From: Paenibacillus herberti
Lineage (GTDB): Bacteria > Bacillota > Bacilli > Paenibacillales > Paenibacillaceae
Length of the DNA: 64,000 nt
Assembly: GCF_002233675.1 (NCBI RefSeq)
Contig: NZ_NMUQ01000001.1
Coordinates: forward strand, 937,938 to 1,001,937
Direction of reading: 5' to 3'
The notes below the pieces were generated by a model. That model was given only the letters and a program-made list of their open reading frames with translations, had not been told where the DNA came from and did no database searches. Each line of letters opens with the position of its first letter. Position 1 is the stretch's first letter. Below are positions 15,983-26,300 of the stretch, piece by piece. A program made the translations under genes and the position numbers.

Positions 15983-16031
15983 TTGCGGGCGCGGAATAAT
16001 TTCTATATACTGAATTGGTACCAGGTGTTAA
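15983..16031 (+). promoter_or_regulatory. fapR promoter with overlapping FapR operator
   Basis: TTGCGG (15983–15988), 17 bases, TATACT (16006–16011). Directly after the -10, TTGGTACCAGGTGTTAA (16015–16031) agrees at 13 of 17 positions with the FapR box TTAGTACCAGATACTAA and is itself a near-palindrome. FapR bound here would cover the start site. Malonyl-CoA or malonyl-ACP releases FapR, so the lipid operon can repress itself when malonyl-CoA is low. Confidence 0.75.
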
Positions 16032-16066
16032 ACTTCGGAATTGTGCATACTTATCTTTCAAAGGTG

Positions 16067-16669
16067 GTGCAGGTCATCGAACGCCTTCCGAAAAAGCAGC
16101 GGCACCAGCAGCTACTGAAGCATATGGAGGATAATCCCTTCATGACGGACCGCGAGCTGACCCGCCTGCTAAAAGTCAGCATCCAAACAATCCGTCTGGA
16201 CCGAATGGAGCTCGGCATTCCCGAGCTGAGGGAGCGGCTCAAGCTCATGGCGGAGCGCTCCTACGATCCGGTCCGTTCACTGCAGGCCGATGAAGTGATC
16301 GGTGAGATCGTGGATTTGCAGCTCGACAAGAGCGGCATCTCTATCTTCGAGATCAGCGAAGAGCATGCTTTCGCCCGTACGGGCATTGCCCGCGGGCATC
16401 ATCTGTTCGCTCAGGCGAACTCCTTGGCTGTCGCCGTCATCAACGATGAGGTCGCGTTGACGGCGACGGCGGATATTCGTTTTCTGAGGCCGGTCCATCT
16501 CGGGGAAAAATGCATCGCCAAGGCTTACGTTCGCCGCGCCGGACAGCGCAGCAAAGCCAAGGTCGAGGTGTTTTCCTACGTTGGGGACGAGCTTGTATTC
16601 GAAGGTCAGTTCGTGATCCATCACTCCGGCAACGAGGCGGCCAGCATAGAAGGAGGAGACGAGCATTGA
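16067..16669 (+). CDS. fapR: Fatty acid/phospholipid synthesis repressor FapR
   Basis: About 200 residues. The N-terminal HTH (RELTRLLKVSIQTIRLDRME) and linker (LGIPELRERLKLMAE) lead into a hot-dog domain (AVAVINDEVALTATADIRFL, CIAKAYVRRAGQRSKAKVEV) that binds malonyl-CoA or malonyl-ACP. It represses lipid-synthesis genes. The exact start is uncertain: GTG at 16064 and 16067 both lie very close to the AAAGGTGG ribosome site, and no ATG occurs before 16123. The operator at 16015–16031 indicates autoregulation. Its stop overlaps the plsX start by ATTGA. recG, which precedes fapR in B. subtilis, is not here. Confidence 0.92.
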   Translation: MQVIERLPKKQRHQQLLKHMEDNPFMTDRELTRLLKVSIQTIRLDRMELGIPELRERLKLMAERSYDPVRSLQADEVIGEIVDLQLDKSGISIFEISEEHAFARTGIARGHHLFAQANSLAVAVINDEVALTATADIRFLRPVHLGEKCIAKAYVRRAGQRSKAKVEVFSYVGDELVFEGQFVIHHSGNEAASIEGGDEH

Positions 16670-17667
16670 GAATCGCGATTGACGCGATGGGCGGAGACCA
16701 TGCCCCGGGACAGATCGTCAAAGGGGCTCTGATTGCGGCGCGAGAATGGCCTGATACGGAGCTTGTGCTCGTCGGCAACCCGGAGGCCATCAAGGCGCAT
16801 ATTGAAGGAGCGCTGCCTCCAAACCTCATCATTCATCCGGCGTTAGATGTAATTGAAGCCGATGACGAGCCTGTACGTGCCGTCCGCCGTAAGAAGGACG
16901 CCTCCATGGTCGTAGCGGGACGGCTCCTCCGCGAAGGTCAAGCTGACGCGATGCTGTCGGCTGGCAACACCGGCGCGCTAATGACGACAGGACTGCTCGT
17001 CGTAGGTCGCATGGAGGGCATTGAGCGGCCAGCGCTAGCTCCGGTGCTTCCGACGCTAGACAACATCGGCGTGCTGGCCCTGGATCTTGGAGCCAACATG
17101 GACGCGAAGCCGGAGCATCTGGCGCAATACGCGATCATGGGCAGCATTTACCGTGAAAAGGTGCATGGCATTCAGCGTCCGCGAGTCGGCCTGCTCAATG
17201 TCGGCACAGAGCCTGGCAAAGGCAGCGAGCTCACGAAAGCAGCTTTTGAGCTGATGGAGAGGGCGCCGATTCACTTTATCGGTAACGTAGAATCCCGCGA
17301 CGTCATGCAGCGCAGCTGCGATGTTCTGGTGTGCGACGGATTTTCCGGCAATATTTTGCTGAAGGCGATGGAGGGAACAGCGGGGGCCGTGATGAAAGAA
17401 CTAAAGGACGCCTTCAAAAGCAGCTTGCTCACCAAGCTTGCCGCAGCCATCATGATGCCAGGGCTTAAGGGGCTCAAAAACAAGATGGACTACGCACAGT
17501 ACGGCGGCGCTCCGCTGCTCGGCGTGAATGGCCTCGTCGTGAAGTGCCATGGCTCCTCGGACGCAGAGTCGGTCAAAAATGCGGTCCGCCAAGCGCGGCT
17601 CGCCCTGCAGGCTCGGCTCATCCCGACGCTTGCCGCTGAAATCAAAGGAAAAGAGGTCTCCTTATGA
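16666..17667 (+). CDS. plsX: Phosphate acyltransferase PlsX
   Basis: 333 residues from TTG at 16666, with AGGAGG upstream; the N-terminus RIAIDAMGGDHAPGQIVKGA is the family signature. It makes acyl-phosphate from acyl-ACP and phosphate, feeding PlsY in phosphatidic acid synthesis. SAGNTGALMTTGLLVVGRM and DGFSGNILLKAMEG are conserved substrate-site segments. It overlaps fapR by four bases and fabH by four bases, so translation is coupled. Peripheral membrane enzyme. Confidence 0.95.
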   Translation: MRIAIDAMGGDHAPGQIVKGALIAAREWPDTELVLVGNPEAIKAHIEGALPPNLIIHPALDVIEADDEPVRAVRRKKDASMVVAGRLLREGQADAMLSAGNTGALMTTGLLVVGRMEGIERPALAPVLPTLDNIGVLALDLGANMDAKPEHLAQYAIMGSIYREKVHGIQRPRVGLLNVGTEPGKGSELTKAAFELMERAPIHFIGNVESRDVMQRSCDVLVCDGFSGNILLKAMEGTAGAVMKELKDAFKSSLLTKLAAAIMMPGLKGLKNKMDYAQYGGAPLLGVNGLVVKCHGSSDAESVKNAVRQARLALQARLIPTLAAEIKGKEVSL

Positions 17668-18650
17668 CATTAATCCCGGTGGGTATTATCGGTACGGGCA
17701 AATATGTTCCAGAGCGTGTCCTGACGAATCAGGATCTGGAGCAAATGGTGGAGACCAATGACGAGTGGATCGTCACCCGCACTGGAATCCGCGAACGGAG
17801 AATCGCGGCCGAGCATCAAGCGACCTCCGATCTCGCCTACGAGGCTGGCCTCAAGGCGCTGGAGAGCGCCGGGCTGACGGCTGAGGATCTGGATCTGATC
17901 ATCGTAGCGACGATTACGCCGGATATGTTCTTCCCGTCTACGGCAAGCTTGCTGCAGCATCGGCTCGGCGCTTCCCGCGCAGCAGCTTTTGACCTGTCGG
18001 CAGCTTGCTCTGGCTTTATCTACGGCCTAGCTACCGCGTCCAATATGATCGCAACAGGCATGTACAAAAATGTTCTGCTGGTGGGAGCCGAATGCCTTTC
18101 GCGTATTACGGACTATAGCGACCGCAACACTTGCATTCTGTTCGGCGACGGAGCTGGAGCGGTTGTGCTCGGCGAGGTTCCGGCAGGGCGCGGCTTCCAA
18201 TCATTTGAGCTCGGCTCGGACGGCTCAGGCGGCCAGCTGCTCAAGATTCCGGGAGGCGGCTCACGCCTGCCATCTTCGGCGGACAGTGTTGAATCCAAAC
18301 AGCATTATCTCAAAATGGCTGGCAACGACGTGTTCAAATTCGCCGTCCGCGTCATGGGTTCTTCCGCTGAGAACGCCCTTGCTAAAGCGGGCATGACCAA
18401 AACCGATATTGATCTGCTTATTCCGCATCAGGCGAACATTCGTATCATCCAGTCGGCCTTGAATCGTTTGGAGCTTTCGGAGGACAAGGCTATGGTTAAT
18501 CTGGATCGCTACGGCAATGTGTCGGCGGCCTCGATTCCGCTGGCGCTTGCCGAGGCGGTAGAGCAGGGACGCGTCCAAGAGGGCGACAAGCTGCTGCTCG
18601 TTGGCTTCGGTGGCGGACTGACCTGGGGAGCTTGTACGCTCGTTTGGTAA
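17664..18650 (+). CDS. fabH: Beta-ketoacyl-ACP synthase III
   Basis: 328 residues. The triad is present: Cys115 in DLSAACSGF, His in LIPHQANIRI (about 253) and Asn in RYGNVSAAS (about 283). It starts fatty-acid synthesis by condensing acyl-CoA with malonyl-ACP; in Bacillota it prefers branched-chain acyl-CoA primers, giving iso and anteiso lipids. The ATGA overlap with plsX indicates coupling. In B. subtilis fabH is not in this operon, while its presence here fits Paenibacillus. Confidence 0.95.
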   Translation: MTLIPVGIIGTGKYVPERVLTNQDLEQMVETNDEWIVTRTGIRERRIAAEHQATSDLAYEAGLKALESAGLTAEDLDLIIVATITPDMFFPSTASLLQHRLGASRAAAFDLSAACSGFIYGLATASNMIATGMYKNVLLVGAECLSRITDYSDRNTCILFGDGAGAVVLGEVPAGRGFQSFELGSDGSGGQLLKIPGGGSRLPSSADSVESKQHYLKMAGNDVFKFAVRVMGSSAENALAKAGMTKTDIDLLIPHQANIRIIQSALNRLELSEDKAMVNLDRYGNVSAASIPLALAEAVEQGRVQEGDKLLLVGFGGGLTWGACTLVW

Positions 18651-18696
18651 GCTTATTTTCAACCGTTATCATATGTAGAACCGGGAGGGCATTCGC

Positions 18697-19641
18697 TTGA
18701 GCAAAATTGCATTTGTATTTCCGGGACAGGGAGCCCAAGTTGTCGGAATGGGCAAGGATCTGTACGAATCGAGCCCGCGTGCCCGCGCGGTGTTCGAGGA
18801 AGCGGATTCCGCGCTAGGTTTCCCTTTGTCGGATATTATATTCAGCGGACCAGATGAAGCTCTGAAGCAGACCGCGAACACGCAGCCTGCTCTTCTGACG
18901 GTCAGCATTGCCTTTCTAGAGGCGTTCCGGGAGTCCGGTATTACGCCTGACTTTGCAGCAGGACATAGTCTCGGTGAGTATAGTGCGCTGACGGCTGCTG
19001 GATCACTCGGTTTTGCCGATGCGGTGCGCACTGTACGTGCTCGCGGCGAGTTCATGGAGCAAGCTGTACCGGGCGGCAAGGGTGCGATGAGCGCTGTGCT
19101 CGGTGCGGAGCGTAAAGCTTTGGCAGCACTCTGCGCGTCTATATCTGCGGAAGGACATGCTGTTGAGCTGGCTAACGTCAACTGTCCAGGACAGATTGTC
19201 ATTTCCGGCAGCGCCGAAGGCGTCGCCCTAGCTGGTGAGCGGATCAAGGAAGCGGGAGCCAAGCGTGCTATTGCGCTGGAAGTGAGCGGTCCTTTCCATT
19301 CCTCGCTGATGAAGCCGGCGGCGGAGCGCCTATCCGAAGTGCTGGAGCATGTCGCAATTAGTGATGCCTCTGTACCGGTCATTGCCAATGTCACGGCAGA
19401 AGCTGTTACATCCGCCGCCGACATCCGCAGGCTGCTTGTTGAGCAGGTATACTCTCCGGTGCTGTGGGAGGATACGGTGCAGGGGTTGATCCGCGAGGGC
19501 GTGGACACTTTTGTCGAGCTCGGTTCGGGAGCAGTGCTGGCGGGGCTTATCAAAAAAACCGACCGGAGCGTGCGTGTCCTGTCCGTGAACAGCGTTGAAT
19601 CGCTGCAAGCGGCAGTTGCCGAGCTTCAGTCTCAATCCTAA
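18697..19641 (+). CDS. fabD: Malonyl-CoA:ACP transacylase
   Basis: 314 residues from TTG at 18697 ([13 protein letters not shown]), GGGAGG upstream. The nucleophile elbow is [10 protein letters not shown] with Ser91; the partner His is in SGPFHSSLM (about 199). It moves malonyl from CoA to ACP to supply elongation. The substrate-gating Arg lies in [11 protein letters not shown]. Located 46 bases after fabH and 13 before fabG. Confidence 0.95.
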   Translation: MSKIAFVFPGQGAQVVGMGKDLYESSPRARAVFEEADSALGFPLSDIIFSGPDEALKQTANTQPALLTVSIAFLEAFRESGITPDFAAGHSLGEYSALTAAGSLGFADAVRTVRARGEFMEQAVPGGKGAMSAVLGAERKALAALCASISAEGHAVELANVNCPGQIVISGSAEGVALAGERIKEAGAKRAIALEVSGPFHSSLMKPAAERLSEVLEHVAISDASVPVIANVTAEAVTSAADIRRLLVEQVYSPVLWEDTVQGLIREGVDTFVELGSGAVLAGLIKKTDRSVRVLSVNSVESLQAAVAELQSQS

Positions 19642-19654
19642 GGAGGTACGAGGA

Positions 19655-20404
19655 ATGTTTGCAGATTTAACTGGCAAAACGGCTCTCGTCACCGGAGCTT
19701 CGCGCGGCATCGGCCGGGCAATTGCCGTAGCGCTTGCCGAGGCTGGCGCGGATGTCGCCGTCAACTATTCTGGAAGCGAAGCGGCAGCGGCTGAGACTGC
19801 CGCTGCCGTAGAAGCACTCGGCCGCAAGGCACTCATCCTCAAAGGCGACGTCGGCAAATCCGCTGATTTCGATGGTTTGGTCAAGAGCGTCCTGGAAGCT
19901 TGGGGCAAAGTCGATATTTTGGTCAACAATGCCGGCATTACGCGTGACAACTTGATCATGCGCATGAAGGAAGAGGAGTTCGACCAAGTTATCGAAACGA
20001 ATCTGAAGGGTGTATTCAACGGCATTAAAGCCGTTAGTCGCCCGATGATGAAGCAACGCTTCGGCCGTATCATCAATATTTCTTCGGTCGTTGGCGCGCT
20101 AGGCAACCCTGGGCAGGCCAACTATGTGGCGGCTAAAGCCGGCGTTATTGGCTTGACGAAGTCCTCTGCCCGCGAGCTGAGCTCGCGCGGTATTACGGTC
20201 AACTGTGTTGCACCGGGCTTCATCGAGACGGATATGACGGGCAAGCTGCCAGAAGAGGCGCGTCAGGCGCTCTTGGGCGGCATTCCGCTGGCCCGTCTGG
20301 GCAAGCCGGAGGATATTGCTGCGGCCGTGCGCTTCTTGGCATCCGATGCAGCGGGTTACATGACCGGCCAAACCGTCCATGTAGACGGCGGCATGTACAT
20401 GTAA
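19655..20404 (+). CDS. fabG: 3-oxoacyl-ACP reductase
   Basis: 249 residues from the ATG at 19655, which follows AAGGAGG; the frame is open further upstream inside fabD but without a start site. Short-chain dehydrogenase with NADPH loop TGASRGIG (13–20), NNAG (91–94) and active residues Ser144, Tyr157 and Lys161 (YVAAK). It reduces 3-oxoacyl-ACP in each elongation round. Ends with the usual [12 protein letters not shown]. Confidence 0.95.
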   Translation: MFADLTGKTALVTGASRGIGRAIAVALAEAGADVAVNYSGSEAAAAETAAAVEALGRKALILKGDVGKSADFDGLVKSVLEAWGKVDILVNNAGITRDNLIMRMKEEEFDQVIETNLKGVFNGIKAVSRPMMKQRFGRIINISSVVGALGNPGQANYVAAKAGVIGLTKSSARELSSRGITVNCVAPGFIETDMTGKLPEEARQALLGGIPLARLGKPEDIAAAVRFLASDAAGYMTGQTVHVDGGMYM

Positions 20405-20437
20405 CTTGGAGCATCCGGCTATGCTATAACGCAGTGC

Positions 20438-20468
20438 GTAAACGGTTGTACAGCATGGAGCCGTTTAC
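20438..20468. promoter_or_regulatory. Inverted repeat between fabG and acpP
   Basis: GTAAACGG and CCGTTTAC are perfect 8-bp arms around 15 bases. No T-run follows. A TATAAT at about 20496 lies downstream with only a weak -35 partner, so acpP may have its own extra promoter here. Confidence 0.35.
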
Positions 20469-20521
20469 GTGTGGCATTTTGAAACAGATTCTCGTATAAT
20501 ACCATGGAGGAGGTGAACCGG

Positions 20522-20755
20522 ATGTCCGAAGTAGTGGATCGCGTCAAACGCATCGTAGTCGATCGCCTTGGCGTTGACGAAGCGGAAGTAACCCTCGAAG
20601 CTTCCTTCAAGGATGACCTCGGCGCTGACTCGTTAGACGTTGTCGAGCTGGTCATGGAACTTGAAGATGAATTCGACCTGGAGATCTCTGATGAAGATGC
20701 AGAGAAGATTACAACTGTGGGAGAAGTAGTCAATTACATACAATCTCATACGTAA
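20522..20755 (+). CDS. acpP: Acyl carrier protein
   Basis: 77 residues from the ATG at 20522; AGGAGGTG eight bases upstream selects this over the ATG six codons earlier. Very acidic helix bundle with the phosphopantetheine serine, Ser37, in [13 protein letters not shown]. It carries growing acyl chains for FabD, FabF, FabG, FabH and PlsX encoded around it. A terminator follows immediately. Confidence 0.96.
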   Translation: MSEVVDRVKRIVVDRLGVDEAEVTLEASFKDDLGADSLDVVELVMELEDEFDLEISDEDAEKITTVGEVVNYIQSHT

Positions 20756-20766
20756 TTGCCAACAAG

Positions 20767-20796
20767 AGTCCCGTTTTACGACGGGACTTCTCTCTT
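20767..20796 (+). terminator. Terminator after acpP
   Basis: AGTCCCGT-TTTACG-ACGGGACT, then TCTCTCTT. The imperfect T-run suggests partial read-through to fabF. Confidence 0.75.
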
Positions 20797-21032
20797 ACAC
20801 AGGGGCAATCTCCGCAAGGTTCTTCCTATGCAGCTAGCCGTGCTGTGGTAATGCTGCCTTCAATTAATCCGCTGCCTGCGCCACTGATGTGACAGGCGCT
20901 GGAATCATCCCGCTTCATCTGATTTAATTGCAAGCAGCCCGCGCCGCTGGCGCCGGGATTCCTATATAAGTTAGACAAGCTATACGACGGTTGAACAATC
21001 GCCGTCCATCTTGCCGTTCTCCGAGGTGAATA

Positions 21033-22280
21033 ATGTCCATGAAAAATAGAGTCGTAGTTACCGGCCTAGGTGTTTTGACAAGCTTAGGTGACAACAAGGA
21101 AGAGTTCTGGGGAAACCTGATGGAAGGCAAGTCGGGCATATCCAGCATCGAATCATTCGACGTCTCTGACTATACAACACAAATCGCGGCGGAAGTTAAA
21201 GATTTCAGCCCAGAGAAGTACGGACTGGACAAAAAGGAAGCACGTCGCATGGACCGTTTCGTCCAGATGGCAGTTGTAGCGAGCCTAAAGGCGATTGAAG
21301 ACGCAAAGCTGCGCATTGGCGAGAACAGCGATGCCGAGCGCACGGGCGTTATGGTCGGCTCCGGTATCGGCGGTTTGGGAACTTGGGAAGATCAGCATAG
21401 CATCCTTCTCGAAAAGGGTCCTAAGCGCGTCAGCCCGTTTTTCATCCCGATGATGATTGCTAATATGGCATCTGGCCAAGTGTCCATGGCGACAGGCGCT
21501 AAAGGCCCTAACTCGACGGTCGTGACCGCCTGTGCGACTGGAACGCATTCGATCGGTGATTCATTCAAAATGATCCAACGCGGCGATGCCGACGTTATGA
21601 TCTGCGGCGGCGCCGAATCGACGATTCGTCCGATGGCGATGGCTGGCTTCTGCAGCATGCGGGCGATGTCCGTGCGCAACGATGAGCCACAACTAGCCAG
21701 CCGTCCCTTCGATGTCGACCGTGACGGTTTCGTCATGGGCGAAGGAGCGGGCGTACTGATCCTTGAGTCGCTGGAGCATGCACAGGCGCGTGGCGCACAT
21801 ATTTACGCTGAGGTTATCGGCTACGGTATGAGTGGCGATGCGCATCATATGACGGAGCCTGATCCTGCTGGAGCGGCACGTTGCATGAAGATAGCGATCC
21901 GCGATGCCGGCCTCAAACCGGAAGATATCGATTACATTAATGCTCACGGTACTTCGACGCCGGTTGGCGACAAGTCCGAGACGATTGCAATCAAAACGAC
22001 ATTCGGCGACCATGCATACAAGTTGGCTGTCAGCTCCACCAAGTCGATGACGGGCCATCTGCTCGGCGCCGCGGGCGGAGTAGAGGCGGTTATCCTGGCA
22101 ATGACGCTGGAGCAAGGTATTATCGCACCGACGATCAACCTTGTGAACCAAGATCCAGAATGCGATCTTGACTACGTACCGAACGTACCACGTAAAGCGG
22201 ATGTGCGAGTGGCCCTCTCGAACTCTTTCGGCTTCGGCGGCCATAACGCGACGATCATCTTTAAAAAGCATGAAGCGTGA
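21033..22280 (+). CDS. fabF: Beta-ketoacyl-ACP synthase II
   Basis: 415 residues. Catalytic Cys167 in [11 protein letters not shown], and the two His in [12 protein letters not shown] and [11 protein letters not shown] complete the KAS II triad. It condenses acyl-ACP with malonyl-ACP during elongation. GAGGTG precedes the ATG; a second ATG two codons on is possible. The 277-bp gap after acpP with a terminator suggests its own promoter (no clear FapR box seen there). The final codons overlap the start of rnc by 11 bases. Confidence 0.95.
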   Translation: MSMKNRVVVTGLGVLTSLGDNKEEFWGNLMEGKSGISSIESFDVSDYTTQIAAEVKDFSPEKYGLDKKEARRMDRFVQMAVVASLKAIEDAKLRIGENSDAERTGVMVGSGIGGLGTWEDQHSILLEKGPKRVSPFFIPMMIANMASGQVSMATGAKGPNSTVVTACATGTHSIGDSFKMIQRGDADVMICGGAESTIRPMAMAGFCSMRAMSVRNDEPQLASRPFDVDRDGFVMGEGAGVLILESLEHAQARGAHIYAEVIGYGMSGDAHHMTEPDPAGAARCMKIAIRDAGLKPEDIDYINAHGTSTPVGDKSETIAIKTTFGDHAYKLAVSSTKSMTGHLLGAAGGVEAVILAMTLEQGIIAPTINLVNQDPECDLDYVPNVPRKADVRVALSNSFGFGGHNATIIFKKHEA

Positions 22281-22968
22281 TCGATTTCAAGATCTTCAGC
22301 GGCAATTGGGCCTTCCGTTTCGCAAACCGCAGCTGCTGAGACTGGCCTTTACGCATACGTCTTATGTCAACGAGCATCGGAGCAGTGTTTCTGAAGACAA
22401 CGAGCGGCTGGAGTTTCTCGGTGATGCCGTGCTGCAGTTGCTCGTCTCGGAGCATCTATTCCAGACTCATCCCCAGCGGCCCGAGGGCGAGCTGACCCGG
22501 ATGCGGGCGGCTATCGTCTGCGAGCCATCGCTGGCGCGCTTTGCAGAGCTGCTCCACTTTGGTTCCTTTGTCCGGCTGGGCAAGGGCGAGGAGCAGCTCG
22601 GCGGACGACAACGTCCGGCGCTGCTGGCGGATCTGTTTGAAGCTTTTGTCGGTGCGCTCTACTTGGATGCCGGTGTGGACACCGTTCGGGAGTTTCTCCG
22701 CAAGGAGATGTTCCCGCGGCTGGAGGACACGCCTGGGCTATCCGGCAAGGACTACAAGTCCAAGCTGCAGGAGCTGGCGCAAAACTTGTCACTCGGCGCA
22801 GTGGAATATCGCGTAGCCGAGGAGCGAGGCCCTGCTCATGACCGTGAGTTCGTCGTCGAGGTACTGGTCGGCGAGCAAGTGCTTGGCATCGGCTCCGGCC
22901 GCACCAAAAAAGAAGCCGAGCAACGCGCGGCTGAGGAAGCTTGGGAGCGGACACGCGAGAAAGAATGA
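22270..22968 (+). CDS. rnc: Ribonuclease III
   Basis: 232 residues from the ATG at 22270, inside the fabF end; no strong ribosome site, so translation is probably coupled to fabF. The RNase III signature [10 protein letters not shown] (44–53) has the metal-binding acids, with further acidic residues in [13 protein letters not shown]. The C-terminal double-stranded RNA-binding domain runs from about residue 158 (SKLQELAQN) to the end. Cleaves rRNA precursors and structured mRNA. Ends in a terminator. Confidence 0.95.
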   Translation: MKRDRFQDLQRQLGLPFRKPQLLRLAFTHTSYVNEHRSSVSEDNERLEFLGDAVLQLLVSEHLFQTHPQRPEGELTRMRAAIVCEPSLARFAELLHFGSFVRLGKGEEQLGGRQRPALLADLFEAFVGALYLDAGVDTVREFLRKEMFPRLEDTPGLSGKDYKSKLQELAQNLSLGAVEYRVAEERGPAHDREFVVEVLVGEQVLGIGSGRTKKEAEQRAAEEAWERTREKE

Positions 22969-23007
22969 CCGTCTGGGCCGTATGGTCACAGGCGGGCGCC
23001 AAGGCAG

Positions 23008-23048
23008 TCCCGGTTACCTGATCGTTTACAGGTGCCCGGGGCTTTTTT
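23008..23048 (+). terminator. Terminator after rnc
   Basis: CCCGG-TT-ACCTG pairs with CAGGT-G-CCCGGG over an 8-base loop, followed by CTTTTTT. Confidence 0.8.
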
Positions 23049-23125
23049 GGTCGAATGGAATATGTATCCTATGCTGTATCGAGAGGTTGCGAGGCTATTT
23101 CGCTCATTCTCTCCTATGAGTGCGT

Positions 23126-23295
23126 GTTCAAAAAGGTCGCCATTCAGCACCGAGAAGGTTGTGAGAACCAGAAGAAGAAGGAGGAGCGGAGTGTAGGTAA
23201 ACCTACATGAGCACCGGACTTCGAAGGTGAACACAAGATTCGATGTCGAGTTGGCTTCCTGCTTTACTTCGTGATCAATGGGGGCCTTTTTGAAC
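23126..23295. repeat. 170-bp element with 11-bp terminal inverted repeats
   Basis: GTTCAAAAAGG (23126–23136) and CCTTTTTGAAC (23285–23295) are exact reverse complements, and the match extends imperfectly inward (TCGCC against GGGGGC). Inside lies a perfect palindrome TGTAGGT-AA-ACCTACA near 23191–23206 and purine-rich then pyrimidine-rich tracts. No ORF with a start site. It could be a structured RNA, a small non-autonomous mobile element, or an smc regulatory leader. It fills most of the rnc–smc gap. Confidence 0.6.
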
Positions 23296-23336
23296 AACCT
23301 CTATGATACAATAGTCGCAAGAGGTGACACCGACCT

Positions 23337-26300
23337 ATGTTGTTGAAACGTATTGAACTATCCGGTTTTAAGTCCTTCGCCGACAAGACCGAGATGGAGT
23401 TTGTCCGGGGTATTACCGCTGTTGTCGGCCCAAATGGGAGTGGCAAAAGCAATATTTCCGACGGCATCCGTTGGGTGCTGGGGGAGCAAAGCGCCAAAAG
23501 TCTGCGCGGCGGCAAGATGGAGGATATCATCTTCGCTGGCAGTGATGCGCGTAAAGCGGTCAATTTTGGCGAAGTATCGCTGACGCTGGATAATACCGAT
23601 GGCACTCTTTCATTAGAGCACCACGAGGTGACGGTCACACGGCGTGTGCATCGCAGCGGCGATAGCGAGTACTTAATTAACCGCCAGCCTTGCCGGCTGA
23701 AAGATATTACCGAGCTGTTCATGGACACCGGTATCGGTAAGGAAGCCTACTCCATCATCGGCCAAGGCCGGATCGAGGAGATTCTCAGTACCCGTTCGGA
23801 GGACCGGCGTGGTATTTTTGAGGAAGCTTCAGGCATTGTGAAGTACAAGTCCCGCAAAAAGGAAGCCCAGCGCAAGCTGGACGATACCGAGAACAATCTA
23901 CTGCGCATCCACGATCTTGTCTCGGAGCTGGAGGATCAGGTGGAGCCGCTGCGGGAGCAGTCCGAACGCGCGGTACTGTACAAGGCGCTCAAGGAAGAGC
24001 TCAAAAATAGCGAAATCTCCCTGTACGTCCACCAGATTGATGGCGTGCATAAGAGCTGGAACGAGAACAGCGGCCGCCTTGAAGCTTTGAAGCAGGAGGA
24101 GTTGGAGCTTGCCTCGGTTGTCAGCCGTCATGATGCTTCCTTGGAGAAGGACCGTCAGCAGCTGCGCCGCCTGGAGGAGCAGATTGAGGAGCTTCATGCC
24201 GGGATGCTGGAGTACAGCGAGGAATTTGAAAAATGCGAGGGCTATGGCGAGGTGCTCAAGGAGCGCCGCCATTATCTCGGCGACAGCCGGGAGCAGCTGC
24301 AGCAGTCGCTTGAAGTACTGACGCAGCGGAGGGCCGAGCTTACCGCCGAGGAAGAAACGGTGCGCGCCAAGGCCGGCATCCTCGAGGCTGAGTTGATCGA
24401 TCTGCGCAGCCGCATGGGTAGCGAGGAGAATCGGCTGCAGGGCGTTGCGGGCGGCACCTCGATTGAGGCCGGCGAGTCGTTGAAGGGCGAGCTGCTGGAA
24501 GTGCTCAGCACGATGGCGCAGCTGCGCAACGAAATCCGCTATGCCGAACAGCAGCAGGAAGCACTTCTGCGGCGGAAGGAAAGGCTCGGTGGCGAAGAGG
24601 GCAAATGGCAGGAGCAATCTAACCGCCTTGGGGCGAGGCAAGCGGAGCTGGGCAAGGCGCTCGAGGCTACGTCGCTTGAGCTTGAGAGCATCGGAAGCAA
24701 ATACATACAGGAATCGCAGCGCGTCCAGCAGCTCCAAAAGCAGCAGGAAGAAGCGTCCGGAAACCTGCGGGGCTGGGAGCAGCGCAAAGAGGCGTTAGTG
24801 TCCCGCCGTGATACGATGAAGGAAATGCAGGACGCGCTTGACGGGTTCATGCACGGCGTACGTGAAGTGCTGAAGGCGTCTCGCCGCTCTTCTGGCGGTC
24901 TGGATGGCGTGCATGGAGCGGTGGCTGAGCTGATTCGCGTGCCGCAGCGCATCGAGACGGCGGTAGAAACCGCGCTTGGCGGTTCGCTGCAGCATGTCGT
25001 CATGCAGGACGAACGTACGTCGCGGGCGGCGATTGCTTTTCTGAAGCAACGCCAGCTTGGCCGAGCGACGTTCCTGCCGCTTGATGTAATCAAAGCGCGG
25101 ACTGTGCCGGAGCAGGATCGCAGGCAGATCGCTTCGATAGAGGGCTTCATCGGCATCGCTGCGGAGCTCGTCACGAGTGAGCCGAAGTATGAAGCGATCG
25201 TCGGCAATCTGCTCGGCAACGTGCTGCTTGCCGACAATCTGGAAGCGGCGAATCGCATCGCCGCGCGCTGTAGCTATCGCTTCCGCGTCGTGACGCTGGA
25301 AGGCGATGTTGTTAACGCAGGCGGTTCCATGACTGGAGGAAGCCTGCAGAAGAAGGGGGCCAGCTTGCTAGGCCGCCAAAGGCAGATTGAGCAGCTCGAC
25401 GAGGAGTCGCGCGAGTTGCAACAGCAGTTGGACCGCGTGCGGGCGGAGTTATCCGACCTGCGTAAGGAAGGTTCGATCGCGGCGCAGAACCGCGATGAGC
25501 TTCGTGAGAGCGCGGAGCGGCTCAAGCTGCAGGAGCAGCAGCAGCGCGCCGAGCTGCAGCATGCCGAGAGCGAGCTTGCTGCGCTGGCGGAGCAAGGAGC
25601 TGTATTTAGCGCCGACCGCTCCGGATACGAGGCGGAGGAGCAGGGGCTCGTCCAGAGCGCGGCCGATGCGGCTGTGCGGCTGGATGAGCTTGGGATTCGC
25701 GAGACCGGGCTGCAGGAAGCGATTCGTATCGCCGAGGAGCGCCGCAAGGCGAACGAATCGGAGAAGGAAGAGCTTCAGGTTCAGCTGACCGATCTCAAGA
25801 TCCATGTGGCTAAGGCGGATCAGGAGCGGCTCGCCGTGCAGGATACGCTGAATCGGCTGCGCGGCGAATCGAGCCGGACGGGAAGCGAGGCTGCTGCTGT
25901 TGAAGTGCAGCTGCGCCAGCGATCTGCCGAGCTTGAGAAGCTGGAGGCGGACTCCGTGTTGCAGATCGAGGAACTGAACCGGCTGCGTCTGCGTAAGCAG
26001 GAATGCAGCGAGCAGACCGATCTGAAGCGCTCTGCGCGCGCTGACAAGAGCCGTGAGCTCGAGCTTATGGAAAATGAGACGCGCGAACAGAGAAATGGAT
26101 TGAAGCGCGTGGAAGAGCAACTACGCCAGACTGAGATCGCCGTCAATCGGCTCGATGTCGAATTGGATAATCTGCTGCGCAAGCTGAGTGAGGAGTACGG
26201 CCTCAGCTACGAGCTGGCGAAAGCACGTTATACGCTGGAAGGCGATACTACGGAAACCCAGTCTGCCGTAAGAGATCTCAAACGGCGCATCGGAGCGCTC

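Noticed and set aside
24539-25258. Reverse-strand Ser/Arg/Cys-rich frames opposite smc
   Set aside because: Typical antisense of a coiled-coil gene.
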